This document shows, in pieces, positions 8,728 through 17,066 of a stretch of DNA of 64,000 nt. The notes under the pieces were generated by a model that was not told the DNA's origin, did no database searches, and saw only the letters and a program-made list of their open reading frames with translations. This DNA is from JAEMQF01 sp963791595 (GTDB lineage Bacteria; Pseudomonadota; Gammaproteobacteria; Burkholderiales; Burkholderiaceae_C), in the NCBI GenBank assembly GCA_963791595.1, contig CAWBTF010000012.1, forward strand, positions 124,001 through 188,000, in the 5' to 3' direction. The position numbers and the translations under genes are program-made. Position 1 is the stretch's first letter; each line of letters begins with the position of its first letter.

Positions 8728-9615
8728 CTAACTGTCGCGGTCGACGACCTTGTCGGCCAGGACGCTGAGCCAGGCAGCATTCGTCAGGCCGCTGCGCGCC
8801 AAGGCGGCCTGGGCCTGGTCGCGCAGATCGTCGGCGTGGCGCCGCGCAGCGTCAAGGCCCAGCACCGTGACATAGGTGGGTTTGTTGCTGTCCATGTCCT
8901 TGCCCGCGGTTTTGCCCAGCACGGCGGAGGCCTGGGTCACGTCCAGCATGTCGTCGACGACTTGGAATGCGAGGCCCAGCGCCTCGCCATAGGCCTCCAG
9001 CGCAGTCCAGGCGCGCTCGCTCGGATTGCCGCAAGCCGCGCCCATCAGCACGCTCGAGCGCAGCAGCGCGCCGGTCTTGCGGCGGTGCATGTTGCGCAGC
9101 TCGGGCTCGTCCAGCGCCAGGCCGATGCTCGCCAGATCGATCGCCTGGCCACCCGCCATGCCCGCGTGCCCGGCGGAGCGCGCGAGCAGACCGCACAGCC
9201 GCGCTTGCAAGGCCGGCGGCACGCCGCGCTCGGGCGTCAGCACTTCGAATGCCAAGGCCTGCATCGCATCGCCCGCAAGCATGGCCTGCGCCTGGCCGAA
9301 TTGAACGTGCACGGTGGGCTTGCCGCGCCGCAGCACATCGTTGTCCATGCAGGGCATGTCGTCGTGGATCAGCGAATAGGCGTGGATCAGCTCGACAGCG
9401 CAGGCCGCGCGCATCGCGGCCTCGCGCAAGCCGTTCACTGCCTGATTCGCAGCCAATACGAGCAGCGGGCGCAAGCGTTTTCCGCCGTCGAGCACGCCGT
9501 AGCGCATTGCCTGCCCCAGGCCGGCCGGGGCATCGGCCGGAACCCACTCGAGCAAGGCGCTCTCGACAGCCTGCAGCTCCGCCTTCATCCACAGGTCGAA
9601 TTCACCCAGATTCAT
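8728..9615 (-). CDS. ispA: Farnesyl diphosphate synthase (polyprenyl synthetase family)
   Basis: Joins isopentenyl diphosphate to dimethylallyl and geranyl diphosphate to give farnesyl diphosphate. The 295-residue protein has GGKRLRP at 44-50, the first aspartate-rich motif DDMPCMD at 85-91 and the second in QVVDDMLDVT, both binding Mg-diphosphate; KTGALL lies between. The start (MNLGEFDLW) overlaps the xseB stop by four bases (ATGA), indicating translational coupling. Together with the downstream dxs it supplies C15 units for ubiquinone and undecaprenyl lipids. Chain length (C15 versus C20) cannot be settled from motifs alone. Confidence 0.95.
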   Translation of the reverse strand: MNLGEFDLWMKAELQAVESALLEWVPADAPAGLGQAMRYGVLDGGKRLRPLLVLAANQAVNGLREAAMRAACAVELIHAYSLIHDDMPCMDNDVLRRGKPTVHVQFGQAQAMLAGDAMQALAFEVLTPERGVPPALQARLCGLLARSAGHAGMAGGQAIDLASIGLALDEPELRNMHRRKTGALLRSSVLMGAACGNPSERAWTALEAYGEALGLAFQVVDDMLDVTQASAVLGKTAGKDMDSNKPTYVTVLGLDAARRHADDLRDQAQAALARSGLTNAAWLSVLADKVVDRDS

Positions 9616-9872
9616 GCGCCTGCCCAGGGTTTGAGCCGGCCGTCTTCGAGAACCTTGACCTGCTGCTCCACGGCGTCGAGCCGCGAGCGGCACAGTTGCA
9701 GCAGTTCAGCCCCGCGTTCGTAGCTTTGCATCAGGCGATCGAGAGGCAACTGGCCCTCTTCCATTGACGCGACCAGTCGTTCCAGTTCGCTCAGCGCGTC
9801 TTCGTAGCTCATCTCGGCCGTCGAGGCCGGCGCTGGCGCCGGTGCTGGTGCTGGAGTCTTGGCGGTCCGCAT
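9612..9872 (-). CDS. xseB: Exodeoxyribonuclease VII small subunit
   Basis: XseB is the small subunit of exonuclease VII, which degrades single-stranded DNA into short oligonucleotides with XseA. The 86-residue protein contains the family core SYEDALSELERLVASMEEG followed by LPLDRLMQSYERGAELLQ and ends LEDGRLKPW. The N-terminus holds a low-complexity PAPAPAPAPAS run; a second ATG at residue 21 (MSYEDAL) would give a more usual length, so the start is uncertain. The xseB-ispA-dxs order is common in beta- and gammaproteobacteria. Confidence 0.93.
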   Translation of the reverse strand: MRTAKTPAPAPAPAPASTAEMSYEDALSELERLVASMEEGQLPLDRLMQSYERGAELLQLCRSRLDAVEQQVKVLEDGRLKPWAGA

Positions 9873-10088
9873 GTCCGGGCCGATTGTAGTCAGCGTATCA
9901 CTCCAGGGCCCGGCCCGCGCGGGTCAACCGCGAGGGCAATTTTCACCTCGCCGCCTCGGGTTATCGAGCCTCGGTCAACGCGGACCCGGCCGTTAGAATC
10001 CGCGGCCCGCGTGGTTCGCGGGCGAATGGGCTTCGCCGGACCCGGCGAAGAACCGGTGAAACTGAAATTTCCTGGGGCCGTTTCGATC

Positions 10089-11210
10089 ATGTCCGACCTG
10101 AGCATCGGCATCGCCGCGCTGGATCGCAGCCGTTCGCAACTGGGCGTGGCGAGCTATTTCGACGTGGCGACCTTCGAGCGCGAATCGGCGCTGGTGCTGA
10201 GCCGCGCGCCACGCTATGTCGGCCATGAGCTGAGCGTGCCCGAGTTCGGCGACTACCATGCGCTGCCGCAAGAGGCCGAAGGCCGCGCGTTGGTGCGCAC
10301 GCAGCGCGGCGTGGAGCTCATTTCCAACGTGTGCCGACACCGCCAGGCCGTGATGCTGCACGGCCGGGGCAGTACCGGCAGCCAGATCGTCTGCCCCTTG
10401 CACCGCTGGACGTATGCGACGCATGGCCAGTTGATCGCCGCACCGCACTTTCCGGTCGACCCTTGCCTGAACTTGCGCAACTATCCGCTGCAACGCTGGA
10501 ACGGGCTGCTGTTCGACGCGGGGGAGCGCGACGTCGCCGCCGAGCTGGCGGGCCTGGGCCCGAAGGCCGACTTCGCTTTCGACGGCTACGTGCTCGACCG
10601 AGTTCATCTGCACGAATGCGACTACAACTGGAAGACCTTCATCGAGGTCTACCTCGAGGACTACCACGTCGGCCCGTTCCATCCGGGCCTGGGCAACTTC
10701 GTGACCTGCGACGACCTGCGCTGGGAAATGGGACCCGACCACTCGGTGCAGACGGTGGGCATCGCTACCCCAGGCGGCAAGGTGCTCGGCCGCCCGGGAT
10801 CGGACGTGTACAAGAAGTGGCACGAGGTGGTGCTCGGCTACTCCGACGGCCAGGCACCGCGGCAAGGCGCGATCTGGCTCACCTACTACCCGACCGTGAT
10901 GCTCGAGTGGTACCCGCATGTGCTGGTGGTCTCGAGCCTGTTCCCGCGTGGGCCGCGCAAGACGCTCAACGTGGTCGAGTTCTTCTACCCTGAGGAGATT
11001 CACGCGTTCGAGCGCGAGTTCGTCGAAGCGCAGCAAGCCGCCTACATGGAAACCTGCTTCGAAGACGACCAGATCGCGCTGCGCATGGACGCGGGCCGCG
11101 CCGCGCTGCTGGCGCGCGGCGACGACGAGTACGGCCCGTACCAGAGCCCGATGGAAGACGGCATGCAGCAGTTCCACGAGTGGTACCGGCGCGCGATGTC
11201 GGCAACGTGA
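10089..11210 (+). CDS. Rieske non-heme iron oxygenase, alpha subunit
   Basis: An aromatic-ring-hydroxylating-dioxygenase-type protein of 373 residues. The Rieske [2Fe-2S] ligands are CxH at C82-H84 (NVCRHR) and CxxH at C102-H105 (CPLHRW); the mononuclear iron site lies in NWKTFIEVYLEDYHVGPFH with H193 and H198. Its substrate is unknown: no ferredoxin, reductase or beta subunit is nearby. I took the ATG at 10089 because residues upstream look non-conserved; a TAGAAT -10-like box sits at 9994. The next gene begins one base after the stop, so the two are translationally linked. Possible roles are ring hydroxylation or N-demethylation; I cannot choose. Confidence 0.9.
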   Translation: MSDLSIGIAALDRSRSQLGVASYFDVATFERESALVLSRAPRYVGHELSVPEFGDYHALPQEAEGRALVRTQRGVELISNVCRHRQAVMLHGRGSTGSQIVCPLHRWTYATHGQLIAAPHFPVDPCLNLRNYPLQRWNGLLFDAGERDVAAELAGLGPKADFAFDGYVLDRVHLHECDYNWKTFIEVYLEDYHVGPFHPGLGNFVTCDDLRWEMGPDHSVQTVGIATPGGKVLGRPGSDVYKKWHEVVLGYSDGQAPRQGAIWLTYYPTVMLEWYPHVLVVSSLFPRGPRKTLNVVEFFYPEEIHAFEREFVEAQQAAYMETCFEDDQIALRMDAGRAALLARGDDEYGPYQSPMEDGMQQFHEWYRRAMSAT

Positions 11211-11211
11211 G

Positions 11212-11883
11212 GTGTCGGCCTCCTGGCTGATGGTCGTCGCGACCTTCCTGTTCGCGGCGATGGGCCTTTGCGCGAAGTTCGCATCGATCTGGATGGGCCT
11301 GTTCCTGATCGGCGGCGCGGCGATGCTCGGCAGCGCCAGGATCGACGGCCGGCTGATCGCCACCGTGTTGGTGGGCTTTGCGGGCGTCGCGCTGATCCTG
11401 CGCCCCACGATCGAACACGATCAGCTGTGGCACGGCTTGATGGGCCTGCTGTCGGGCGTTCTCGCAGCCATGGCCTATCTGCAGGTAGATGCGCTCGGGC
11501 GCGCCGGTGAACCCGAAGAGCGCACCGTGTTCTACTTTTGCGTCGGTGGCCTGGTCGTCGGCGCGCTGGCGATGGGGTTCGCCGGAACGCAACCTCACAC
11601 TCTCAAGGGCATCGGCTTGCTGCTGGCCATCGGCGTTCTGGCGAGCGTTACACAGCTCATGATGACGCGCGCTTTCGTGGGCGGCAGGATTCTCGTGAAC
11701 GCGAGCCTTCAGTATCTGGGCATCGTCTATGCCTACGTGTTCGGGATGCTGTTCTTCGACGACCGCATGACCTGGTCCGCGGTCCTGGGCATGGCCCTCG
11801 TGGTGGGCGCCGGCGTCGCGGCCACGCTGCTGCGCAGCAGCTCGCGGCCCGCCGACAATGCCGCCACTGCGACCATGAGCTGA
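11212..11883 (+). CDS. DMT/EamA-family transporter, internally shortened
   Basis: A drug/metabolite-type membrane transporter of the EamA fold, but only 223 residues against about 290-300 for homologs as I know them. It starts at GTG 11212, one base after the upstream stop. The first helix (SWLMVVATFLFAAMG) runs through LCAKFAS directly into IWMGLFLIGG, which in homologs belongs to the end of the first EamA repeat, so helices 2-3 and their loop seem missing through an in-frame deletion near 11283. The second repeat (GLMGLLSGVLAAMAYLQV to VGAGVAATLL) is intact, with NASLQYLGIVYAYVFG near the end. It may no longer transport. The sulfurtransferase follows 2 bases later. Confidence 0.75.
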   Translation: MSASWLMVVATFLFAAMGLCAKFASIWMGLFLIGGAAMLGSARIDGRLIATVLVGFAGVALILRPTIEHDQLWHGLMGLLSGVLAAMAYLQVDALGRAGEPEERTVFYFCVGGLVVGALAMGFAGTQPHTLKGIGLLLAIGVLASVTQLMMTRAFVGGRILVNASLQYLGIVYAYVFGMLFFDDRMTWSAVLGMALVVGAGVAATLLRSSSRPADNAATATMS

Positions 11884-11885
11884 AC

Positions 11886-12731
11886 ATGCTGAGCAAACCC
11901 CTGATCCAGGCCGAATCGCTGCGCGAATTGCTGCGGGTTCGCCAAGACATCGTCGTGATCGACGCCCGCTTCGATCTGCTCAAGCCCCACGCCGGGCGCA
12001 GCGAATGGCAAGCCGGTCACGTTCCGAACTCGGTCTACCTGCACCTCGACACCGACCTGGCCGGCGCCAAAACCGGCCGCAACGGCCGCCACCCGCTGCC
12101 CGAGCGTGCCGAATTCGCGCGCACCCTTGGCCGCGCCGGCGTCACACCGAGGAGCCTGGTGGTCACGCTCGACGCCCAGGGCGGCCCCTACGCCGCACGG
12201 GCCTGGTGGATGTTGCGCTGGATGGGGCATGACGACGTGGCGGTGCTCGACGGCGGCCTTGGCGCATGGCTCGCCGCAGGCGGTGCACTGACGACGCAGG
12301 TCACGCAGCCCGCCGAAGCACCGGCCTACCCGCAGCGCGCCGCGCTTGTGGAGTTCGTAGACGCCTCAGCGTTGGGCGCATCGTTGGGCACCATCCGCTT
12401 GATCGATGCGCGCGCGCCCGAGCGCTTTCGAGGCGAAGTCGAGCCGCTGGACGCCCAGGCCGGGCACATTCCCGGCGCGCTGAACCGATTCTTCAAGGAC
12501 AACTTGGGGCCGGATGGCCGCTTCAAGCCCGCCGCACAGTTGCGCGAAGAGTTCGCTGGCTTCGCCGCCGGGCGGCACGCTCATGCGGTCGTGCACCAGT
12601 GCGGTTCGGGCGTCACCGCCTGCCACAACCTGCTCGCGATGGAATTGGCCGGGCTCACCGGATCGAAACTCTACCCCGGGTCGTGGAGCGAGTGGTCGTC
12701 TGACCCGTCACGGCCAGTCGCACGAGGCTGA
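11886..12731 (+). CDS. Mercaptopyruvate/thiosulfate sulfurtransferase (rhodanese, two domains)
   Basis: A two-domain rhodanese of 281 residues that moves sulfane sulfur from a donor such as 3-mercaptopyruvate to a thiol acceptor. The N-terminal inactive domain has VIDARFDL, GHVPNSVYLHLD and WWMLRWMGHDDVAVLDGG; the C-terminal active domain has LIDARAPERFRGE, AGHIPGALN and the active loop HQCGSGVTACH with Cys239. CG[S/T]GVTA is the SseA (mercaptopyruvate) form rather than the CRKG form of thiosulfate rhodaneses. It starts 2 bases after the shortened transporter and completes a three-gene run with the Rieske oxygenase. Confidence 0.92.
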   Translation: MLSKPLIQAESLRELLRVRQDIVVIDARFDLLKPHAGRSEWQAGHVPNSVYLHLDTDLAGAKTGRNGRHPLPERAEFARTLGRAGVTPRSLVVTLDAQGGPYAARAWWMLRWMGHDDVAVLDGGLGAWLAAGGALTTQVTQPAEAPAYPQRAALVEFVDASALGASLGTIRLIDARAPERFRGEVEPLDAQAGHIPGALNRFFKDNLGPDGRFKPAAQLREEFAGFAAGRHAHAVVHQCGSGVTACHNLLAMELAGLTGSKLYPGSWSEWSSDPSRPVARG

Positions 12732-12807
12732 CTCACAGCTGATTCCTCGCGGCACAGACCGCCCATGAACTGTCCGGCGGCGGGCCCGAGGCTGCACAAA
12801 CGGCGTC

Positions 12808-12848
12808 TTGACGCGGATCAAACTCGCGCCTAGCCTATCGGACATACT
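12808..12848 (+). promoter_or_regulatory. FNR/Anr-type site and predicted promoter of usp
   Basis: TTGACGCGGATCAA at 12808-12821 fits the FNR-family consensus TTGAY-N4-RTCAA at every fixed position. A -10-like CATACT lies at 12843-12848; a start site about 7 bases later (near 12855) would put the site centre at about -41, the class II activation distance. The same TTGACG could instead act as a -35 with TAGCCT at 12831, so the site could also repress. Sequence match is seen; oxygen control of the gene is inferred. Confidence 0.6.
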
Positions 12849-12876
12849 GCTTGCCACACCTTGCGAGGAGCGACTC

Positions 12877-13311
12877 ATGTTCAAACGCATCCTGGTTCCC
12901 ACCGACGGTTCCGACATCACCGACAAGGCGGTCGGCAAAGCGATCGAGTTGGCGAAAGCGGTGGGCGCTGCGATCTACACGATCAGCGTCAAGGAGCCCT
13001 TCCCCTACAGCGCCATCTCCGAGATGCAGCCCACGCCGCCACAGGAATTCTTCGACGCGCAAGAGCGCATCGCCGCCGCGCGCGTGAAAGCCGTGAGCGA
13101 CGCCTGCGCGGCCGCCGGGGTGACATGCAACGGCCACACGGTAGAGGCCTTGCACCCCTGGGAAGCGATCATCGATCACGCAGCGCGCATGGACTGTGAC
13201 TTGCTCGTGATGGCCTCGCATGGCCGGCGCGGCATGGTGGCGTTGTTGCTCGGCAGCGAAACGCAGAAGGTCCTGACGCACTCGACGATCCCGGTGCTCG
13301 TGGTTCGTTGA
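12877..13311 (+). CDS. Universal stress protein UspA family
   Basis: A 144-residue single-domain universal stress protein. It begins MFKRILVPTDGSD, the usual first strand with the ATP-contacting aspartate, and ends with the nucleotide loop SHGRRGMVALLLGSETQKVL, which fits the G-x2-G-x9-G-S/T signature of ATP-binding members, then HSTIPVLVVR. GAGGAG lies eight bases before the ATG. The upstream FNR-type site suggests induction under low oxygen, as known for several Usp proteins; its molecular role is otherwise unknown. Confidence 0.93.
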   Translation: MFKRILVPTDGSDITDKAVGKAIELAKAVGAAIYTISVKEPFPYSAISEMQPTPPQEFFDAQERIAAARVKAVSDACAAAGVTCNGHTVEALHPWEAIIDHAARMDCDLLVMASHGRRGMVALLLGSETQKVLTHSTIPVLVVR

Positions 13312-13355
13312 CGCTGGGCGCGAGCGCCCCTGCGGGCCAGGTTCGGTGCCGCTGG

Positions 13356-14132
13356 TCAGTGGCCGTGCCTCTGGCTCGTCGCCACGGCGATCAACCCCAA
13401 CCCCGCCGCCAGCCAAGCCAGCTGCGCCAGGGTCTGGCGCAACGTCAGCCGATGCTGCAGCTGCGGAATCAAGTCGGCCACCGCCACATAGACAAAACTG
13501 CTCGCCGCCACCACCAGCAGGTACGGTGACAGTTCGGCCCAGGGCCCCACCAGGAAATAACCCGCCACGCCGCCCAGCACGGAGGCCAACCCCGACACCG
13601 CGTTGTACGCGAGCGCACGCACGCGTGACAACCCGACGTTGAGCAGCACGATGTAGTCGCCGACCTCCTGGGGAATCTCATGCGCGACGATCGCCACCGC
13701 GGTGACAACGCCCAGGTGCGTGTCGGCCAGGAATGCCGCGGCGATGATCAGCCCGTCGGTGAAGTTGTGGAAGCTGTCGCCGACCAACACGCTCCAGCCG
13801 CCGCGCCCGGCCTGCGCCTTGTCGAAGCCGTGGTGATGATCGTGGGGGTCGCCCTCATGGTGGTGGCCGTGCCGGTAGAGTTCGGCCTTTTCGAGAAGGA
13901 AGAAAAACAGCAGGCCCGCGAGCAGCGTCAGGAACAGGTGCCGCGGGTCTGCCTGGCCCTCGAAGGCTTCGGGCAGCAGGTTGAGCAACGCTGCACCGAG
14001 CAACACCCCGGTGGACAGGCTCACCAGGTGGCGCACCACGCGACCCAGCACGCTCACGGTGAGCGCCGCCGAAATCAGCACCGACAGCACACCCCCGGCG
14101 AAGGTGGCGAGCACGATGTACAGCAGGGTCAT
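13356..14132 (-). CDS. ZIP-family divalent metal transporter
   Basis: A 258-residue inner-membrane protein of the ZIP family, which takes up zinc, iron or related metals. About eight hydrophobic segments are visible. The binuclear metal-site helices carry HNFTDG (122-127) and HEIPQE (151-156), the hallmarks of ZIP helices 4 and 5. The cytoplasmic loop between helices 3 and 4 is a histidine cluster at residues 88-101 (HGHHHEGDPHDHHH), expected to bind metal. The substrate cannot be read from sequence. It follows the dienelactone-hydrolase gene on the same strand with an 86-base gap. Confidence 0.93.
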   Translation of the reverse strand: MTLLYIVLATFAGGVLSVLISAALTVSVLGRVVRHLVSLSTGVLLGAALLNLLPEAFEGQADPRHLFLTLLAGLLFFFLLEKAELYRHGHHHEGDPHDHHHGFDKAQAGRGGWSVLVGDSFHNFTDGLIIAAAFLADTHLGVVTAVAIVAHEIPQEVGDYIVLLNVGLSRVRALAYNAVSGLASVLGGVAGYFLVGPWAELSPYLLVVAASSFVYVAVADLIPQLQHRLTLRQTLAQLAWLAAGLGLIAVATSQRHGH

Positions 14133-14157
14133 GGTTGAAGCTCGAAGCTTGTCCGCT

Positions 14158-14174
14158 CATGGCGGGCCGCCATG
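14158..14174 (-). terminator. Hairpin between dienelactone hydrolase and ZIP genes
   Basis: CATGGCG and CGCCATG pair as a 7-bp stem with a GGC loop, 45 bases after the hydrolase stop on the minus strand. There is no T-run; a terminator or mRNA-end role is only suggested by place. Confidence 0.35.
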
Positions 14175-14218
14175 GCCGTCGCCGGTGAAGTGCATCCGCG
14201 GCGCGGGCGACGGCCCAC

Positions 14219-15091
14219 TCAGGCCATGCCGTTCGCCTCGAACCACGCGATGCAGCGCTTCCAGCCGTCTTCGGCCGCCTCTTTACGGAAGCTCGGCCGG
14301 TAGTCGGCATGAAAGGCGTGGGGTGCTTCGGGGTAGATCACGAACTCGCTGCGCTTGGCCGCGGCGCTGCCGGTCGCCAAAGCCGCTTTCATCTTGTCCA
14401 CCGTGTCCAGCGGGATGCCACTGTCTTGCCCGCCATAGAGGCCCAGTACCGGACCATTCAGATTGCCTGCGAGCTCCACCGGGTGTTTGGGTGTCAATGC
14501 GCTTGCCGCCCCCACCAGCCGCCCGTACCAGGCCACGCCCGCCTTGACTGCCGGGTTGTGCGCGCTGTACAGCCATGTGATGCGCCCGCCCCAGCAAAAG
14601 CCCGTCACGGCCAGTTTGGACGTGTTGCCGCCGTTCGCCTTGGCCCAGGCGACGCTGGCGTCCATGTCGCCCATCACCTGCGCATCGGGCACTTTGGAGA
14701 TCACCTCGGCGATCAGCTTCGCTATTTCTCCATAACTCTGTGCGTCGCCCTGGCGCACGAACAGCTCCGGCGCGATCGCGAGGTAGCCGCGCTTCGCAAA
14801 GCGCCGCGCCACGTCGGCAATGTGTTCGTGCACGCCGAAGATTTCCGAGATCACCAGCACCACCGGCAGATTCGTCCTGCCTGCCGGCATCGCGCGGTAG
14901 GCGGGCATCTTGAAATCGCCCACGGGAATCGTCACCTCGCCCGACGTGAGACCGGTGCTGTCGGTGCGAATCGCCTGCGCCGAGATGGGCAGCACGGCGG
15001 CCGCAAAGCCGCTGCCGACGCTGGTTCGCACGAAGTCGCGGCGGCTGAAGGTGCGTGTCGGGGTCAGGCTGTCGAGCTCGGATTTCAGCAT
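14219..15091 (-). CDS. Dienelactone hydrolase family protein, Tat-exported
   Basis: An alpha/beta hydrolase of the dienelactone-hydrolase family, 290 residues. The N-terminus holds a Tat motif (SRRDFVR, residues 17-23) followed by a hydrophobic stretch ending ISAQA, so the enzyme should be periplasmic. The catalytic triad is Cys166 (GFCWGGR), Asp223 (GGQDSG) and His258 (APHAFH), and the family glutamate is in ISEIFGVHEH. Exported homologs are common in Burkholderiales and usually lack a known substrate; no chlorocatechol genes are near, so a role in that pathway is not supported. It diverges from ppx. Confidence 0.92.
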   Translation of the reverse strand: MLKSELDSLTPTRTFSRRDFVRTSVGSGFAAAVLPISAQAIRTDSTGLTSGEVTIPVGDFKMPAYRAMPAGRTNLPVVLVISEIFGVHEHIADVARRFAKRGYLAIAPELFVRQGDAQSYGEIAKLIAEVISKVPDAQVMGDMDASVAWAKANGGNTSKLAVTGFCWGGRITWLYSAHNPAVKAGVAWYGRLVGAASALTPKHPVELAGNLNGPVLGLYGGQDSGIPLDTVDKMKAALATGSAAAKRSEFVIYPEAPHAFHADYRPSFRKEAAEDGWKRCIAWFEANGMA

Positions 15092-15197
15092 GCGATGGGT
15101 CTCCTGCGCCAGGATGAGAAGGCCGCCATTCTATGGAGGCCTTCGCCAGCCTCGCTGGGATCGAGTGCGCCGCGAGTTTGACCCCACAATCTCGGCC

Positions 15198-16727
15198 ATG
15201 TCGGAAGCCTCACTCACCACGCTCGACCGCGACTCGCGCTGGCCCGGCCAACTGGTCGGCATCGATCTGGGATCGAACAGTTTTCGGCTCGAGATCGGGC
15301 AGTTGATCCAGGGTCGCTATCGGCGTGTGGACTACCTGAAAGAAACGGTCCGCCTGGGCGCCGGGCTCGACCAGGACGGCATGCTGACCCCGCAGGCCGC
15401 GCAGCGCGGTCTCGATTGCCTGGCGCGGTTCGCGCGCCGCCTCGAAGGCTTTCTGCCGCAGCAGATTCGCGCAGCGGCCACGCAAACGCTGCGCGAAGCA
15501 CGCAACCGCGACAGCTTTCTGGTGCAGGCGCAGGCCGCTCTCGGCCAGAGCATCGAAGTGCTGTCCGGGCGCGAAGAAGCACGCCTCACCTACAAAGGCG
15601 TTGCGAGCCTGCAAACGTCGAACGCACAGCGCCTGGTGATCGACATCGGCGGGCGTTCCACCGAAATGATCCTCGGCCGCGGGCGCAACCCGCAGCAGGC
15701 GGAGTCGTTCCGCGTCGGCTGTGTCGGACTCTCGCTCGACTACTTCGCCGACGGCAAGTTGAGCGCCGAGGCCTTTCGCGCCGCGCAAGTGGCCGCGGGT
15801 GCGGAGCTTGAAGAGGGGCTCGAGACATTTGCTCCGGGGCGCTGGCAGGAGGCGCTGGGTTCGTCAGGCACCGTCAGCGCCATTTCGCAACTGCTCGCCG
15901 CCAGCGGCGTGACCGACGGACGCATCACCGCCGAGGGACTGCGCTGGCTCATCAAACGCTGCGTCGAGGCCGGCCATGTACAGAGCCTCGCCCTGCCCGG
16001 CCTGAAAGACGACCGCCGCGCCGTCATTGCCGGCGGCGTGGCGATTCTCTATACCCTCGCCGCGCAATTCGGCATCGACGAACTCAAACCTGCGCAGGGC
16101 GCACTGCGCCAAGGACTGATCTTCGACCTGGACGAGCGCCGCCACGCCGCCGCGCTGCACCAGGTGGGGCACGACGTGCGCGACGCATCGGTGCGCGATC
16201 TACAGCGCCGCTTCATGGTCGACGTGCACCAGGCCCAGCGCGTGACGCGGGTCGCCGAGCGCCTGTACCGAAAGGTCCAGCCCGACGCGGGCACCGAGGC
16301 GCAGCGCGAGTTGCTCTGGGCTTGCGCGCTGCACGAAGTGGGCATGATGGTGTCGCACCACGACCACCACCGCCACAGCAGCTACCTGCTCGCCCATGTC
16401 GACGCCGCCGGCTTTTCGCAGAGCCAGCTCCGGCGCCTGTCGGCACTCGTTCTCGGGCAGCGCGGCGGCTTGCGCAAGGTCGATCCACATCTCATGGAGC
16501 TGCACTTCGCATGGCAGCTGTTGTGCCTGCGACTCGCGGTGATCAAGTGTCACGCGCGAGGTGAAGTCGACCTCGGCGCCATGCGCATCGCCGCCGACGC
16601 GATGCACGTGACCTTGCGCTTCCCGCCGAGCTGGGCGCAGGAACAGCCGCGTTCCCTCTTTCTGTTCAACGAGGAAATTCAGTTCTGGAGCCGGACGAAC
16701 GCATTCCGCCTGGAGCTGCAGGCGTGA
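15198..16727 (+). CDS. ppx: Exopolyphosphatase / Ppx-GppA phosphatase
   Basis: Ppx removes terminal phosphate from polyphosphate; GppA members act on pppGpp. The 509-residue product has the ASKHA-fold phosphate loops GIDLGSNSFRLEI (21-33) and VIDIGGRSTEMILG, a second GxGS-type loop (GSSGTVSAI), and a C-terminal HD-like helical domain with LHEVGMMVSHHDHHRHSSYLL. The ATG at 15198 starts MSEASLTTLD; the frame is open further upstream but carries antisense of the neighbouring hydrolase. It converges on the ppk-sixA operon, so synthesis and breakdown of polyphosphate are side by side. Confidence 0.95.
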   Translation: MSEASLTTLDRDSRWPGQLVGIDLGSNSFRLEIGQLIQGRYRRVDYLKETVRLGAGLDQDGMLTPQAAQRGLDCLARFARRLEGFLPQQIRAAATQTLREARNRDSFLVQAQAALGQSIEVLSGREEARLTYKGVASLQTSNAQRLVIDIGGRSTEMILGRGRNPQQAESFRVGCVGLSLDYFADGKLSAEAFRAAQVAAGAELEEGLETFAPGRWQEALGSSGTVSAISQLLAASGVTDGRITAEGLRWLIKRCVEAGHVQSLALPGLKDDRRAVIAGGVAILYTLAAQFGIDELKPAQGALRQGLIFDLDERRHAAALHQVGHDVRDASVRDLQRRFMVDVHQAQRVTRVAERLYRKVQPDAGTEAQRELLWACALHEVGMMVSHHDHHRHSSYLLAHVDAAGFSQSQLRRLSALVLGQRGGLRKVDPHLMELHFAWQLLCLRLAVIKCHARGEVDLGAMRIAADAMHVTLRFPPSWAQEQPRSLFLFNEEIQFWSRTNAFRLELQA

Positions 16728-16742
16728 GAGGCGGCCGGATAT

Positions 16743-16961
16743 TCAGGCGAGCTCGCCCCACCCGCTGGCAATGCGCCGATAGCGCCCGTCTGTGTCGAGC
16801 TCCGATTCGTCGACACCCTGCTCCGTGCCCTCGGCCACTTTGCCGTGCCAAGTGTGCAGGATCGCCTCGCGCGTCGCCTTGAACGGCGCCAGCGTCGGCG
16901 TCTCGACGCCTTTGTCAAAGGTCCAGAAATTGAACACCTTCACCGAGTTCGATTCGTCCAT
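16743..16961 (-). CDS. Small conserved-type protein of unknown function
   Basis: A 72-residue acidic protein (MDESNSVKVFNFWTFDKG...) with no membrane segment. A KATREAIL-type helix is followed by EGTEQGVDESELDTDGRY, a pattern I associate with small uncharacterised Burkholderiales proteins. The ATG at 16961 has GGAG about 10 bases upstream; another ATG at 16970 adds three residues. It lies 15 bases from the ppx stop, on the opposite strand, and 105 bases after sixA in the ppk-sixA direction, so it may be the last gene of that transcript. I do not know its function. Confidence 0.65.
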   Translation of the reverse strand: MDESNSVKVFNFWTFDKGVETPTLAPFKATREAILHTWHGKVAEGTEQGVDESELDTDGRYRRIASGWGELA

Positions 16962-17066
16962 GACCTGCATTCTCCACGTTCATGTCGCTGCCATCATAAC
17001 GACCCATCCACCTTGCAGCTCCGGCCCGGACTAGACTTGGCCAGCCCGGGCCGCGGCCGCATGCGT

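Noticed and set aside
6688..9723. Plus-strand open frame of 1011 codons over dxs and ispA
   Set aside because: It is rich in H, R, Q and A with no domain, and is the antisense shadow of two well-conserved genes in GC-rich DNA.
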